Below are positions 1 to 8,833 of a stretch of DNA of 64,000 bases, in pieces. This DNA is from Bizionia saleffrena (GTDB lineage Bacteria > Bacteroidota > Bacteroidia > Flavobacteriales > Flavobacteriaceae): contig NZ_VSKM01000001.1 of assembly GCF_008086175.1 (NCBI RefSeq), positions 186,001 to 250,000 on the forward strand, read 5' to 3'. A program made the translations under genes and the position numbers. Each line of letters begins with the position of its first letter. Within the stretch, counting starts at the first letter, position 1. The notes under the pieces were generated by a model, which saw only the letters and a list, made by a program, of their open reading frames with translations, was not told the origin of the DNA and searched no databases.

Positions 1-19
1 AAATGTAGTGGTTATATTT

Positions 20-104
20 GCGTGAAGGATTGTAGTGGCATCCTTTTTAATTTTAACAAAAATTAAAAAGATATAACGAAAAGCCTGACCTTTAGGGCAC
101 GCCC
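20..104 (+). repeat. Structured intergenic repeat, copy 1
   Basis: This AT-rich intergenic element has a near match at 41410-41497. Shared blocks in order are TTTGCG, GTAGTGGCATCC (GCAGTGGCATCC in copy 2), a T-rich/A-rich stem, AAGATATAACG, and ACCTTTAGG followed by ACGCCCAAA. The T-rich arm and the A-rich arm (about 42-70) pair perfectly over about 12 bp. A second small hairpin has the form CC-TTTA-GG. Copy 2 keeps the pairing with a different stem sequence, which points to a structured RNA or DNA element. From memory, such elements recur in flavobacterial intergenic regions; they may belong to the Flavo-1 RNA family, but I could not test that. It lies 56 bases before dapD. Confidence 0.7.
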
Positions 105-160
105 AAAGTATTCAAAACGCCTTGCACTCCCCTTTTTACAGATTTACAAAATTATTTATA

Positions 161-976
161 ATGAAAGATTTACAACAAATTATAGAAAATGCTTGGAACG
201 ACCGCGCATTATTAAACGACAAACAAACCACCGATGCGATTAGAAAAGTGGTGCAATTACTAGACGACGGCGCGTTACGTGTCGCGGAACCTACAGATTC
301 TGGGTGGCAGGTTAACAAATGGGTGAAAAAAGCTGTGGTATTGTATTTTCCGATACAGAAAATGGAAACAATGGAGGCTGGAATTTTCGAATATCATGAT
401 AAAATCCCGTTAAAAAGAGGCTATGCCGAAAAAGGCATTCGTGTGGTACCAAACGCGATTGCGAGACACGGCGCCTATATTTCGGCGGGTGTGATTTTAA
501 TGCCGAGTTACGTAAATATTGGTGCGTATGTCGATGAGGGTACGATGGTAGATACGTGGGCCACGGTGGGAAGTTGTGCCCAGATTGGCAAAAATGTTCA
601 CCTTTCGGGCGGTGTTGGTATTGGCGGAGTTTTAGAACCTTTACAAGCGGCGCCGGTAATTATTGAAGATGGTGCTTTTATTGGTTCGCGCTGTATTGTT
701 GTGGAAGGCGTTCGTGTGGAAAAAGAAGCCGTTTTAGGTGCTAATGTAGTCCTAACGATGAGCACAAAAATTATAGATGTTACGGGAGATGAGCCCGTGG
801 AAACGAAAGGCCTTGTGCCGGCACGTTCTGTGGTAATTCCTGGTAGTTATACCAAAAAATTTCCAGCAGGGGAGTTTCAAGTACCTTGTGCTTTAATTAT
901 TGGAAAACGTAAGGAGAGTACAAATAAAAAAACCTCTTTAAATGATGCTTTACGTGAGTATAATGTGGCGGTTTAG
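161..976 (+). CDS. dapD: 2,3,4,5-tetrahydropyridine-2,6-dicarboxylate N-succinyltransferase
   Basis: DapD transfers succinyl from succinyl-CoA to tetrahydrodipicolinate in the succinylase branch of lysine/diaminopimelate synthesis in the cytoplasm. The protein is 271 residues, the usual family length. The N-terminal part is helical. The middle is a left-handed beta-helix of hexapeptide repeats that includes the highly conserved DEGTMVDTWATVGS and LSGGVGIGGVLEP segments. The ATG at 161 (MKDLQQIIENAW) is preferred over the upstream TTG at 122, because the extra 13 residues match no family N-terminus and overlap the intergenic region. It stands alone, 61 bases before the glycosyltransferase run, so it is probably its own transcription unit. 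Confidence 0.97.
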   Translation: MKDLQQIIENAWNDRALLNDKQTTDAIRKVVQLLDDGALRVAEPTDSGWQVNKWVKKAVVLYFPIQKMETMEAGIFEYHDKIPLKRGYAEKGIRVVPNAIARHGAYISAGVILMPSYVNIGAYVDEGTMVDTWATVGSCAQIGKNVHLSGGVGIGGVLEPLQAAPVIIEDGAFIGSRCIVVEGVRVEKEAVLGANVVLTMSTKIIDVTGDEPVETKGLVPARSVVIPGSYTKKFPAGEFQVPCALIIGKRKESTNKKTSLNDALREYNVAV

Positions 977-1037
977 AGATTTTTATAATATTAAATTTAG
1001 TATTTAAATCTTAGTAATGAGATTTTAAATTGGACGT

Positions 1038-2084
1038 ATGAAAATTTTAGTTATACAGCAAAAAATGATTGGCGATGTGCTTACTACAAGTATATTGTTG
1101 GAATCGTTACGTAAAAGATATCCTGCTGCCGAACTGCATTATCTTATTAATTCGCATACTCTGGCCGTTGTAGACAACAACCCCTTTATCGATAAATTTA
1201 TTTTTGTTACACCCAATATCGAAGCGTCTAAAATTGATTTTTATAAATTTTTAAAAACAATTAAAGCTGAAGACTATGATATTACCATTGATGCTTATGG
1301 AAAATTAAGCAGTACTCTTATTTCTTATTTCTCTAAAGCTAAAATGAGGATTGCTTACTATAAAAAATATACTGCGTTTTTACTTACACACCCTATTGAA
1401 AGAATTCAAACACCAAAACACCACAGCAGCTTAGCTCTAGAAAATCGCTTCAGGCTACTAGAACCTTTAAATATAAGTTTTAAGGACATACAACCACAAA
1501 TATATTTAAAACCTGATGAAATTGAAGGAGCAAAAACACTATTAGCGGCATCTGGTATAGATTTGGAAAAGCCTTTATTTATGATCAGTGTTTTGGGCAG
1601 TAATGCTACAAAAACGTATCCTTTTAAATATATGGCTACCCTTTTAAATACGATTGCACATACAGTCGAAAATGCGCAAATACTCTTTAATTATATACCA
1701 AGCCAAAGGGTACAAGCTGAAGCCATTTACAAGAACTGCTTACCTGAAACTAAAGCACATATTTTTTTAGATGTCTATGGCAAAAGTTTAAGAGAATTTT
1801 TAGCAATTACAAGCCTATGTACTACTTTAATAGGCAATGAAGGTGGTGCCAACAATATGGCCAAAGCTTTATCTTTACCAACATTTACCATCTTTTCACC
1901 TTATTTAAATAAGAAGAATTGGTTTGGAGATAATGAAACAAAACAACATATCGCCGTCCACCTTTCTGATTATATAGCCTATGATATTAGTTTAGCAAAA
2001 AAGCAACCGCGAGAGTATTATTTAAAATTTAAACCTAATTTTATATCTGAGAAGCTTATTTCATTTTTAAAAATCAATATCTAA
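1038..2084 (+). CDS. Glycosyltransferase family 9 (heptosyltransferase-like)
   Basis: This is a GT-B glycosyltransferase of the ADP-heptose:LPS heptosyltransferase family (GT9), 348 residues, usual length. The N-terminal Rossmann half starts MKILVIQQKMIGDVL, with the family's IGD(V/A)L donor-domain motif. The C-terminal half carries LGSNATKTYP and IGNEGGANNMAKALSLPT, which replace the usual GNDTGPMHLA-type donor-site motif. Family knowledge suggests transfer of a heptose or similar sugar to an LPS core acceptor at the inner membrane; the actual sugar cannot be read from the sequence. It is the first gene of a three-gene plus-strand operon. Its stop overlaps the next start (TAATG), suggesting translational coupling. 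Confidence 0.85.
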   Translation: MKILVIQQKMIGDVLTTSILLESLRKRYPAAELHYLINSHTLAVVDNNPFIDKFIFVTPNIEASKIDFYKFLKTIKAEDYDITIDAYGKLSSTLISYFSKAKMRIAYYKKYTAFLLTHPIERIQTPKHHSSLALENRFRLLEPLNISFKDIQPQIYLKPDEIEGAKTLLAASGIDLEKPLFMISVLGSNATKTYPFKYMATLLNTIAHTVENAQILFNYIPSQRVQAEAIYKNCLPETKAHIFLDVYGKSLREFLAITSLCTTLIGNEGGANNMAKALSLPTFTIFSPYLNKKNWFGDNETKQHIAVHLSDYIAYDISLAKKQPREYYLKFKPNFISEKLISFLKINI

Positions 2085-3172
2085 TGCATTATAAATTTCT
2101 AATATACATATCGCACAGCTACTCAGTACCTATTGGTTTGCCTTTAGAAAAAGAGATTATAAAAAGAGGTTATAAAGTACAATGGTTTAGCGACATTAAA
2201 GAAGGGCACGTTGCTTTACATAGTAAAGAAAATGTATTAGAAAATATTAAAGACGTAATCGCTTATGAACCACATATTGTTTTAACGGCTACAAACGAGG
2301 TCCCCGATTTTATTAGTGGGATTAAAGTTCAGATTTTTCATGGGTTTCTTACCTATAAAAGACCTGAAAAGAAAAACGGAGATGCGCATTTTAGAATTCG
2401 AGGGTTTTTCGATTTATACTGTACGCAAGGGCCATCGACAACAACAGGTTTTAAACGGCAACAGAAACAAAATCCTTCTTTTGAAGTTATAGAAACGGGC
2501 TGGGCTAAGGTAGATCCTTTGTTTCCGTTGGAAGACGTTAGTACCACTAGTGATTTACCAACTATTTTTATAGCCTCCACCTTTACCCCGCGCTTAAGCT
2601 TGGCTTACAACGCTGCTGTTTTTAACGAAATTAAGAAGTTATCGAGCACTGGGCAATTTAAATTTATGATGGTTTTACACCCAAAACTTCCTGAGGATAT
2701 TAAGCAAAAATGGCATGCGTTAAATAATGAACACTTTCAATATTATGACACGACAGACCTTGTGCCTTTATTTAAAAAAGCGGATATTATGTTTGCTGAT
2801 ACAACCTCGGCAATTCAAGAATTTTTATTACAAAAAAAACCCGTAGTTACTTTTAACCATACGTTTAATCATAATTATTTAATTAATATTAGTGAAGCAT
2901 CTCAAATTAAAGAGAGTTTTAAAACGGCCCTCGCAAAACCTCAAAATTTAATTAAAAATATTGCTACTTTTGTTGCGGAATTGCACCCGTATTACGATGG
3001 AAAATCCTCAGAAAGAATTGTAGATACCACCATAGAATTCCTGCATAAAGACAAAAGCTATTTAAAAAGAAAGCCCTTAAATTTAATTAGAAAATACAAA
3101 ATTAGAAAACGTTTAAACTATTTCACTTTTAAGAGTTATTCTAAACCTTATACTAAAAAGCGTAACCTGTGA
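2084..3172 (+). CDS. CDP-glycerol glycerophosphotransferase-like protein
   Basis: This 362-residue protein resembles CDP-glycerol:poly(glycerophosphate) glycerophosphotransferases and related GT-B enzymes. The C-terminal half shows VLHPKLPED and an ADIMFADTTSAIQEFLLQKKPVV segment; this is the family's ADxxITDYSSxxFEFLLLxKP pattern with the first Tyr-Ser changed to Thr-Thr. The N-terminal half holds an IFHGFLTYKR segment, close to the usual W/HG-x-KR region. The tail is very basic (KRKPLNLIRKYKIRKR), compatible with binding the membrane face. It starts inside the stop of the GT9 gene and its own stop overlaps the next GTG, so the three genes look co-translated. It may add a glycerol-phosphate-like or other phospho-substituent to the LPS core; the substrate is inferred only. 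Confidence 0.65.
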   Translation: MHYKFLIYISHSYSVPIGLPLEKEIIKRGYKVQWFSDIKEGHVALHSKENVLENIKDVIAYEPHIVLTATNEVPDFISGIKVQIFHGFLTYKRPEKKNGDAHFRIRGFFDLYCTQGPSTTTGFKRQQKQNPSFEVIETGWAKVDPLFPLEDVSTTSDLPTIFIASTFTPRLSLAYNAAVFNEIKKLSSTGQFKFMMVLHPKLPEDIKQKWHALNNEHFQYYDTTDLVPLFKKADIMFADTTSAIQEFLLQKKPVVTFNHTFNHNYLINISEASQIKESFKTALAKPQNLIKNIATFVAELHPYYDGKSSERIVDTTIEFLHKDKSYLKRKPLNLIRKYKIRKRLNYFTFKSYSKPYTKKRNL

Positions 3173-3924
3173 TTAAATTAACTGCTATTATACCCACTAA
3201 AAATGAGATCCACAATATTGAGGCGGTCCTTGCTACAGTTGGTTTTGCTGATGAAATTTTAGTAATTGATAGTTATAGCACAGATGGTACTTTTGAAAAA
3301 GCGCAAAGTCTTGCAACAACTGTTTTACAACGTAAATTCGATGCCTATAGTGCACAAAAAAACTATGCTATTTCTCAGGCAAAACACGAATGGATTCTTC
3401 TTGTTGATGCCGATGAGAGGGTCACTCCAGAATTGCAACAGGAAATACTTTCAGTTTTAAGTTTAAATAACATACCTCACGAGGCTTACAATATAAAACG
3501 TATTAATCATTTTATGGGTCAACGCGTGCAGTATAGCGGTTGGCGCAACGATAGTGTGATTAGACTATTTAAAAGAGATTTTTGTAAGTATAATAATAAA
3601 CAAGTACATGAATCTCTACTCGTAAATGGCTCTACAGGCGTATTAAAGCAAAAGTTTTTACATTATTCTTACCGTAGTTTTAATCTTTATATGGAAAAGA
3701 TGAATCACTACGCCACTTTACAAGCTAAAGATTACGATAAAAAAACTGGAAAGCTAACACCCTATCATTTTGTGGTAAAACCCTTTTGGGGATTTTTTAA
3801 ACACTATATTGTTCAAAGTGGTTTTAGGGATGGTTTAGTTGGTTTTACTATTGGTAATGTACAAGCTTATGTTGTATTTATGAGATATGTAAAGCTTTGG
3901 TTATTACGCAAAGGAAGAGATTAA
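3169..3924 (+). CDS. Glycosyltransferase family 2 (WaaE/KdtX-like)
   Basis: This is a GT-A glycosyltransferase of 251 residues. It resembles the WaaE/KdtX group of LPS-core beta-glucosyltransferases: TAIIPTKNEIHNIEAVL at the N-terminus, FADEILVIDSYSTDGT, then the LLVDADERV motif with the metal-binding DxD-type acids near residue 85. RKFDAYSAQKNYAI before it is typical of this subgroup. The C-terminus is basic and hydrophobic. The chosen start is GTG at 3169, overlapping the previous TGA by four bases (GTGA), a common coupling arrangement. A later ATG would remove the conserved first strand. It is the last gene of the plus-strand trio and converges on the kinase gene with one base between stops. 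Confidence 0.88.
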   Translation: MIKLTAIIPTKNEIHNIEAVLATVGFADEILVIDSYSTDGTFEKAQSLATTVLQRKFDAYSAQKNYAISQAKHEWILLVDADERVTPELQQEILSVLSLNNIPHEAYNIKRINHFMGQRVQYSGWRNDSVIRLFKRDFCKYNNKQVHESLLVNGSTGVLKQKFLHYSYRSFNLYMEKMNHYATLQAKDYDKKTGKLTPYHFVVKPFWGFFKHYIVQSGFRDGLVGFTIGNVQAYVVFMRYVKLWLLRKGRD

Positions 3925-3925
3925 A

Positions 3926-4687
3926 TCATTTATTTTTCCAAAACTTTATTTTTTTCTTTAGTCGTCTTCGTCTCTGAAAAGAGTCTTGAAAATCTTGTGT
4001 TTCGTACCACATTAAATTAAAAACTTTCTCATAATCTTCAGTGATTAATTTAGCGTATTCATCACTCATAATTTCAATTATACTTTTATGAATAGTCAGT
4101 TTTGCGAAGTTTTTAATACGCTTTTCGAAGGACATTGTTTCAAAATTCATTCGGTTTAAATCTACCAGGAAGAATTCGTAATCACCGTTATTATACTTAA
4201 TTAGGGTATTGCCTGGAGAATGATCTAAAAAGTTAATGCCTTTTTCATGTAGTTGAAATGTAAAATGTGTGAAAGCCCTAAGTATTGCTTCGTGATTTGG
4301 TATATCTAAATTTTTACACAATTCTCGATAGGTAATATCACAGTCTAATTGTTCACTTATATAATAACTTTTTTCGAAAATTAAATTATTGTTTAATTCA
4401 TAAAAGGCCACAGGTTCTGGTGTGCCAATCCCTAACTCTTTCAACTTATTGGCATATTCAAAAGAACGTTGTGCTTTACTCTTCCTAAAATATTTATATA
4501 CAATTTTATTTATAGCATTGGGTTTTTTAAACGACTTGGCATTTAGTGTTTTGTTGTTTAATTTAAACAGTCGCAAACTATTTCTTTCCTGATCTCCAAA
4601 AGGCGCACCCTCAGTCTCATAATTCAAAATAAAATAATCTATGGCGTCACTATGAGTTTGGTATGTTGGATTTATTACTCTATGCAT
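3926..4687 (-). CDS. Lipopolysaccharide (Kdo/WaaP-type) kinase family protein
   Basis: This 253-residue protein has a compact protein-kinase-like fold of the Kdo kinase/InaA/WaaP group. The catalytic-loop equivalent is FLDHSPGNTLI around residue 155, which keeps the D-x-x-P-x-N arrangement. It is followed by FFLVDLNRMNF, where the Asp replaces the DFG metal-binding Asp. A conserved-looking Lys in NAIKIVYKYFRKSK-type context lies N-terminal. These enzymes phosphorylate Kdo or heptose in the LPS inner core on the cytoplasmic side. The setting among LPS glycosyltransferases agrees. The target sugar is unknown. It is transcribed towards the preceding trio. Confidence 0.8.
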   Translation of the reverse strand: MHRVINPTYQTHSDAIDYFILNYETEGAPFGDQERNSLRLFKLNNKTLNAKSFKKPNAINKIVYKYFRKSKAQRSFEYANKLKELGIGTPEPVAFYELNNNLIFEKSYYISEQLDCDITYRELCKNLDIPNHEAILRAFTHFTFQLHEKGINFLDHSPGNTLIKYNNGDYEFFLVDLNRMNFETMSFEKRIKNFAKLTIHKSIIEIMSDEYAKLITEDYEKVFNLMWYETQDFQDSFQRRRRLKKKIKFWKNK

Positions 4688-4794
4688 TTTTATAATTTCT
4701 AACTGATGTTGCTTGAAGTTGATCTTTCGCTCAATACGGGTTTGATTTAGACTGTAAATTTAGTGTTTATTTAGCGTTCACTCATAAAAAGAGT

Positions 4795-5592
4795 CTATTT
4801 CAAATACTTATCTACCCCGTTATTCGTCCACGTTGATTTTTCGGTAATAGTATGCTGTTCTATTTTATCATTTATTTCCAATTTATTTCTAGATTTTTCA
4901 TTGTGATAAACATGAAACACGATACCGCGATAGCGTAATCTTCTAGCATGTAATCCTATATTATGGTAGCGTAACATTAATTCTGAGTCTTCACGTCCCC
5001 AGCCAGAGATATCTTCGTTATATCCATTTACAGCGATAAAATCGGATTTATAATACGAGGTGTTACACCCTCTAAATTTATTAGAGAAAGCATCACTTTC
5101 TTTATACAAAGCACTTAGTATAGGGATATGTAACGCGCGCGTACGTTTTTTTATACCTTGAGAAAAAGCATTAAATTGCACTTGTTTTTTAGAAAACAGT
5201 GTGCCTAAATACGGTTTTTGAATGTTTACTCGCGAACCGAACAAATAGGTGTTTGGATTCGCAAATTTTAAATGATCTTGTATAAAATTAGGATGCATTA
5301 TACAATCGCCATCCACTTGAATAATATAATCGCCACTGGCCTTTGCAATGGCTTTATTTAAAATTTGTGCTTTGCGAAACCCATTATCCTCTTGCCATTC
5401 GTGATGCAACGGCATAGATAGTTCGCTTTTGAAACGATCGATTATGGCTTTGGTTTGGACTGTAGAACCATCGTCGGCAATAATGATTTCGTTTGGTAAA
5501 ATCGTCTGATTTTTTACACTAAGCAAAACAAGCTCTAGAGCTTCAGGCCAATTATAGGTCGCTATTATTAAGGTATTTGAAATGTATCGCAT
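4795..5592 (-). CDS. Glycosyltransferase family 2 with C-terminal galactosyltransferase-type domain
   Basis: This is a GT-A enzyme of 265 residues. The N-terminal half has TLIIATYNWPEALELVL, the EIIIADDGS nucleotide-binding segment and IIQVDGDCIMH, the DxD-like metal site. The C-terminal half has NGYNEDISGWGREDSEL, the WGxED signature of the galactosyltransferase C-terminal domain (as in GT27/GT7-like fusions) that binds acceptor and carries the catalytic acid. It probably adds a hexose during LPS or capsule assembly. It lies 3 bases downstream of the next gene (5596-6495) on the same strand, so the pair is almost certainly one operon. Confidence 0.88.
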   Translation of the reverse strand: MRYISNTLIIATYNWPEALELVLLSVKNQTILPNEIIIADDGSTVQTKAIIDRFKSELSMPLHHEWQEDNGFRKAQILNKAIAKASGDYIIQVDGDCIMHPNFIQDHLKFANPNTYLFGSRVNIQKPYLGTLFSKKQVQFNAFSQGIKKRTRALHIPILSALYKESDAFSNKFRGCNTSYYKSDFIAVNGYNEDISGWGREDSELMLRYHNIGLHARRLRYRGIVFHVYHNEKSRNKLEINDKIEQHTITEKSTWTNNGVDKYLK

Positions 5593-5595
5593 AAT

Positions 5596-6495
5596 TTAAA
5601 AATAAGATTCGAAAGCTATTTTACTCTTTTTAAAAGGGCCTAAAAACTTAAACCATTGTCCGAAATTTTTCTTTAGCAAAAATGATGTAGAAGGCTGTAA
5701 TTTAGGGTTGCTTTCAATTAAATATTTTATTTCAGTTACATTCTGAGTCGGAAAATAGTCTAAACTCTTCCAAATATGGGGATCTAAATAAAATAGATTT
5801 TTAAGCGTTTTATAATTGTCTTTGTTTGCCTTTTTCCATTTTGGAAAAAACTCTTTATTTACTTGGTGACTGTGGCCCCAATTTTCTAACTTAAACGTTA
5901 ATTCGGCTTCTGTACGCGATAGACACTCGTGCAGCAATACATTATTAGTATAAATTATACGCTCTTTAGTATTTCGCGCACGCTTATAATTAGGGTAATT
6001 TGTAGCCAACATTACTTTTGTTGGGGCATCTACAAATAACAATCCGTCGTCTAAATATTTATATATATTGATTAAAAACCCTGCTATTTGTATGGGGTTT
6101 GCCTTGGGGTTTTCTAAAAAATGATTCTTTGATTTTAAAGTATCTACAAACTGCTTAAAATCGATAAAAACCTCATCGGCATCTACTTGAATAAACCAAT
6201 TGCCTTCGCCCATTTTTAACGATAATAAATGGCGCTCTCGGGTATCGTTTTGTATGGTACTAAGTTCTGGTCTGTAAAAATCATCACGGTAAATTTCGAT
6301 TTTATTATCGACATCCATATCTTCTAACCATTCGTAAAACTCGGGAACGACTGAAAAAGTCGTTCCTTTCCAGGTACGGTATTCGTGATCTATCGCCAAG
6401 TAAATTTTATCCGCTTCATTATACACTGCTGGTATAGACTGCTTTAGTTTGTCGTAATCGTAAGACATTAAAAACCCAACTATAATATTTTTCAT
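5596..6495 (-). CDS. Glycosyltransferase-like protein (GT2-type, DxD)
   Basis: This 299-residue protein begins MKNIIVGFLMSYDYDKLKQSI and has a central WFIQVDADEVFIDF segment, the DADE metal-binding motif of GT-A enzymes. The first nucleotide-binding strand (KIYLAIDHEYRTW) is unusual, with an inserted loop in place of a plain DDGS motif. The C-terminal third has aromatic/His-rich stretches such as HECLSRTEAE and WGHSHQVNKEF that could be acceptor-binding. The function is inferred from fold and context: surface-sugar transfer. It is upstream in a two-gene minus-strand operon with the galactosyltransferase-domain protein and divergent from the gene at 6588. Confidence 0.7.
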   Translation of the reverse strand: MKNIIVGFLMSYDYDKLKQSIPAVYNEADKIYLAIDHEYRTWKGTTFSVVPEFYEWLEDMDVDNKIEIYRDDFYRPELSTIQNDTRERHLLSLKMGEGNWFIQVDADEVFIDFKQFVDTLKSKNHFLENPKANPIQIAGFLINIYKYLDDGLLFVDAPTKVMLATNYPNYKRARNTKERIIYTNNVLLHECLSRTEAELTFKLENWGHSHQVNKEFFPKWKKANKDNYKTLKNLFYLDPHIWKSLDYFPTQNVTEIKYLIESNPKLQPSTSFLLKKNFGQWFKFLGPFKKSKIAFESYF

Positions 6496-6532
6496 AAATT
6501 GATTAACTTAGTGCTTCAAAAATAACAAACAA

Positions 6533-6564
6533 TTGCCGATATACTAAACATTATACTATTTTTG
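6533..6564 (+). promoter_or_regulatory. Bacteroidota-type promoter
   Basis: A TTG at 6533-6535 and a perfect TATTTTTG (TAnnTTTG) at 6557-6564 are separated by 21 bp. This matches the Bacteroidota primary-sigma promoter pattern and predicts a start near 6570, about 18 bases before the ATG at 6588. Confidence 0.55.
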
Positions 6565-6587
6565 ATATTAATTATAAAACCGACTAG

Positions 6588-7553
6588 ATGCCTAAAAAAA
6601 TATGTATTATCAGTTTTGATCATTGGGATTACGATAAACACATCGCTATTGCGCTTAAAAAAAAGGGTATAGATAGTTACCATATTAAAATTGGAAATTA
6701 CAAACACGCCTCGGTCTTTGATAAAATTACAAACGCACTTAGTAAAGTGTTTTTGAATAAAAATTTAAAAAAACTAAGACGACAGGATTTTATAGTGCAC
6801 GAATTAGACCGTTTAGGTTTTCAAGATCAGATACTAGTTATTAATCCAGAAGTAATTGATTTAGAACACCATTTACAAATAAAGAAACGCACGAATAAAT
6901 ATATTGCGTATTTATACGACAGTATGGAAAGGAATCCCATTACACACTTACTAGACGGTATTTTCGACTCTATTTATTCTTTTGATGCCAACGACGTTGC
7001 CCAATATAATTTTCTGCCTATTACTAATTACAATTATCTTACGGAAGTTATAGATACAGCCAATGAAGTTTACGATGCCGTTTATGTAGGCTCCTTAGAT
7101 GATAGAGTGCCAAGGTTGATTGATGTGGCAGCACGGTTTAAAAAAATGGACGTCACTTTTAAGTGTCTGATTTTAGGCAAAAACAGAAAACTCGTGGCAC
7201 TTAAAACAAAAGGGGCTCAATATATTGAATTTAAAGATGACTATATTTCGCAGGAACACTTGATAGAAGAATATAAAAAAGCAAAAGTTATTGTTGATTT
7301 TGTCCGCGAAAACCAAACAGGATTAAGTTTCCGTTTTTTTGAAGCTTTAGCCTTAAAAAAGAAAGTGATTACCAATAATAAAAATGTGCTTAATTATTCG
7401 TTTTACAACCCTAACAATATTTTTGTAATGGACGAAAGTAATACACTCCCAAGTAAAGATTTTTTCGCCAAAAATTACGAAGAACTAAAGCAGCAAACCT
7501 ATAATAAATACACTATCGAGAAGTGGATTGAGAAGGTTTTCAACTTAAAATAA
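6588..7553 (+). CDS. Putative glycosyltransferase, GT-B (CgeB-like)
   Basis: This 321-residue protein starts KKICIISFDHWDYDKHIAIAL. Its C-terminal half is typical of GT4/CgeB-like GT-B enzymes: YDAVYVGSLDDRVPRLIDV starts the second Rossmann domain, and ENQTGLSFRFFEALALKKKVITN corresponds to the donor-binding E-x7-E region. No exact family could be fixed by eye. It probably transfers a sugar in the same surface-glycan pathway. It is a single plus-strand gene between two minus-strand groups, with its own promoter at 6533-6564 and five bases between its stop and that of the next, convergent gene. Confidence 0.65.
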   Translation: MPKKICIISFDHWDYDKHIAIALKKKGIDSYHIKIGNYKHASVFDKITNALSKVFLNKNLKKLRRQDFIVHELDRLGFQDQILVINPEVIDLEHHLQIKKRTNKYIAYLYDSMERNPITHLLDGIFDSIYSFDANDVAQYNFLPITNYNYLTEVIDTANEVYDAVYVGSLDDRVPRLIDVAARFKKMDVTFKCLILGKNRKLVALKTKGAQYIEFKDDYISQEHLIEEYKKAKVIVDFVRENQTGLSFRFFEALALKKKVITNNKNVLNYSFYNPNNIFVMDESNTLPSKDFFAKNYEELKQQTYNKYTIEKWIEKVFNLK

Positions 7554-7558
7554 ATCGC

Positions 7559-8773
7559 TTATTTTATTAAACTCAACACAGTATCTTCAGTGCTTTTTAA
7601 AGAAAAAGGTTCCAGGATATGTTCAGAAAAAGCACTTAAAGTCTCCCAACTTTCTTTATTAGTGTACACTTCAATTATTTTTGCAGCAATTTCTTCTTTG
7701 GTATTGGCAACCATTGTATTATGGTGTTTGCCAAAATTAAATCCTTCGGCTCCAATATCTGTAGTGATTAGCGGTAAACTGTATTCTAAGCTCTGCCCTA
7801 TTTTACCTTTTATTCCGGCTCCATAGCGCAACGGCGCTATAAATAGTCTCGAATTATAAAAATAATCTTCAACCTTGTCTACAAAACCAATAATATTGAA
7901 TTGATCTGAATGCAATGCTTTAATATCTTCGGTAGCATAACTCCCAATAATATCCACTTTTAATTCAGGAAGCGTTTTCCAAACAATCGGCATAATTTTA
8001 TCGTGTAAAAACACAATAGCATCTTGGTTTGGTGTGTGTCTAAAATTACCTATAAATAACAAATTACACCTTTTTTCGAAGGGCTTAAAGTTAGCCGTTT
8101 TTGGTAAATATTGATGAATATTACTCAACACTTTTATTTGCTCTGGTTTGTTATAATGTTTTAAAAGTAAGCTTTTATCGGTATCTGAAATAGCAATAGT
8201 AACATCTGCTTTTTTACTATTACTAGTTTCTAGATTTAAATATTTCTGAGCCTCAATTTTATTATCTTCATTATTATTTAGCTCGTATTCACGCTGTAAT
8301 CTAACATAATGAAAATCGACCATATCGTAAATTAACTTCACTTTCGGGTTTGCGTTTCTAACAATGCTTTGGTATTTCTCAAAAATATGCGGTCTGTGTA
8401 ACCACGCATAATTTAATTTTGGAGCAATTAATTTTATAAAACCTTCAATCGTTAACACCTCATCCTTAAAAATAGCGGGTTGGTATACGTTAACGCCCAT
8501 TTTTTTATAAACTCCAAAATAATCACTTTTATAACGATGCTGCCTGTAATCTGCCAATAAGAAAACACCTATATTATTTTTTAATAAAATTGAAATAATT
8601 TCCTTAAGTCTTCTAGAGCCCGAATCTTTATTAAATTCTGGTATAATTTCATCTATAATTAAAACATTCTTTTTTGAAAAAACCAGCGACTCCTCGTTAA
8701 AAAAAACACCCTCTTTTAAGAGTTTATTTTTTAATTTCACAAGTCTGATTTGTTTTTTAATATTTTTATACAT
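7559..8773 (-). CDS. Glycosyltransferase family 4 (group 1)
   Basis: This is a GT-B enzyme of 404 residues. The N-terminal domain has VLIIDEIIPEFNKDSGSRRL, with the DSGS(L/R)R motif typical of family members often fused to GT2 domains. The C-terminal domain has LLFIGNFRHTPNQDAIVFL and FIAPLRYGAGIKGKIGQSLEY; this is the GxGxKxK…E donor-phosphate and nucleotide-sugar site, and the family retains the Glu. It is about the usual length. It is convergent with the CgeB-like gene and lies downstream of the GT2 gene at 8834-10015 on the same strand (60-base gap). It probably extends LPS/O-antigen or capsule repeat units. Confidence 0.88.
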   Translation of the reverse strand: MYKNIKKQIRLVKLKNKLLKEGVFFNEESLVFSKKNVLIIDEIIPEFNKDSGSRRLKEIISILLKNNIGVFLLADYRQHRYKSDYFGVYKKMGVNVYQPAIFKDEVLTIEGFIKLIAPKLNYAWLHRPHIFEKYQSIVRNANPKVKLIYDMVDFHYVRLQREYELNNNEDNKIEAQKYLNLETSNSKKADVTIAISDTDKSLLLKHYNKPEQIKVLSNIHQYLPKTANFKPFEKRCNLLFIGNFRHTPNQDAIVFLHDKIMPIVWKTLPELKVDIIGSYATEDIKALHSDQFNIIGFVDKVEDYFYNSRLFIAPLRYGAGIKGKIGQSLEYSLPLITTDIGAEGFNFGKHHNTMVANTKEEIAAKIIEVYTNKESWETLSAFSEHILEPFSLKSTEDTVLSLIK

Positions 8774-8833
8774 GGAAATACCTTCGAATTTTGATTGTTT
8801 ATTATTTTAATAGCACGCGCAAAAATAACACGA

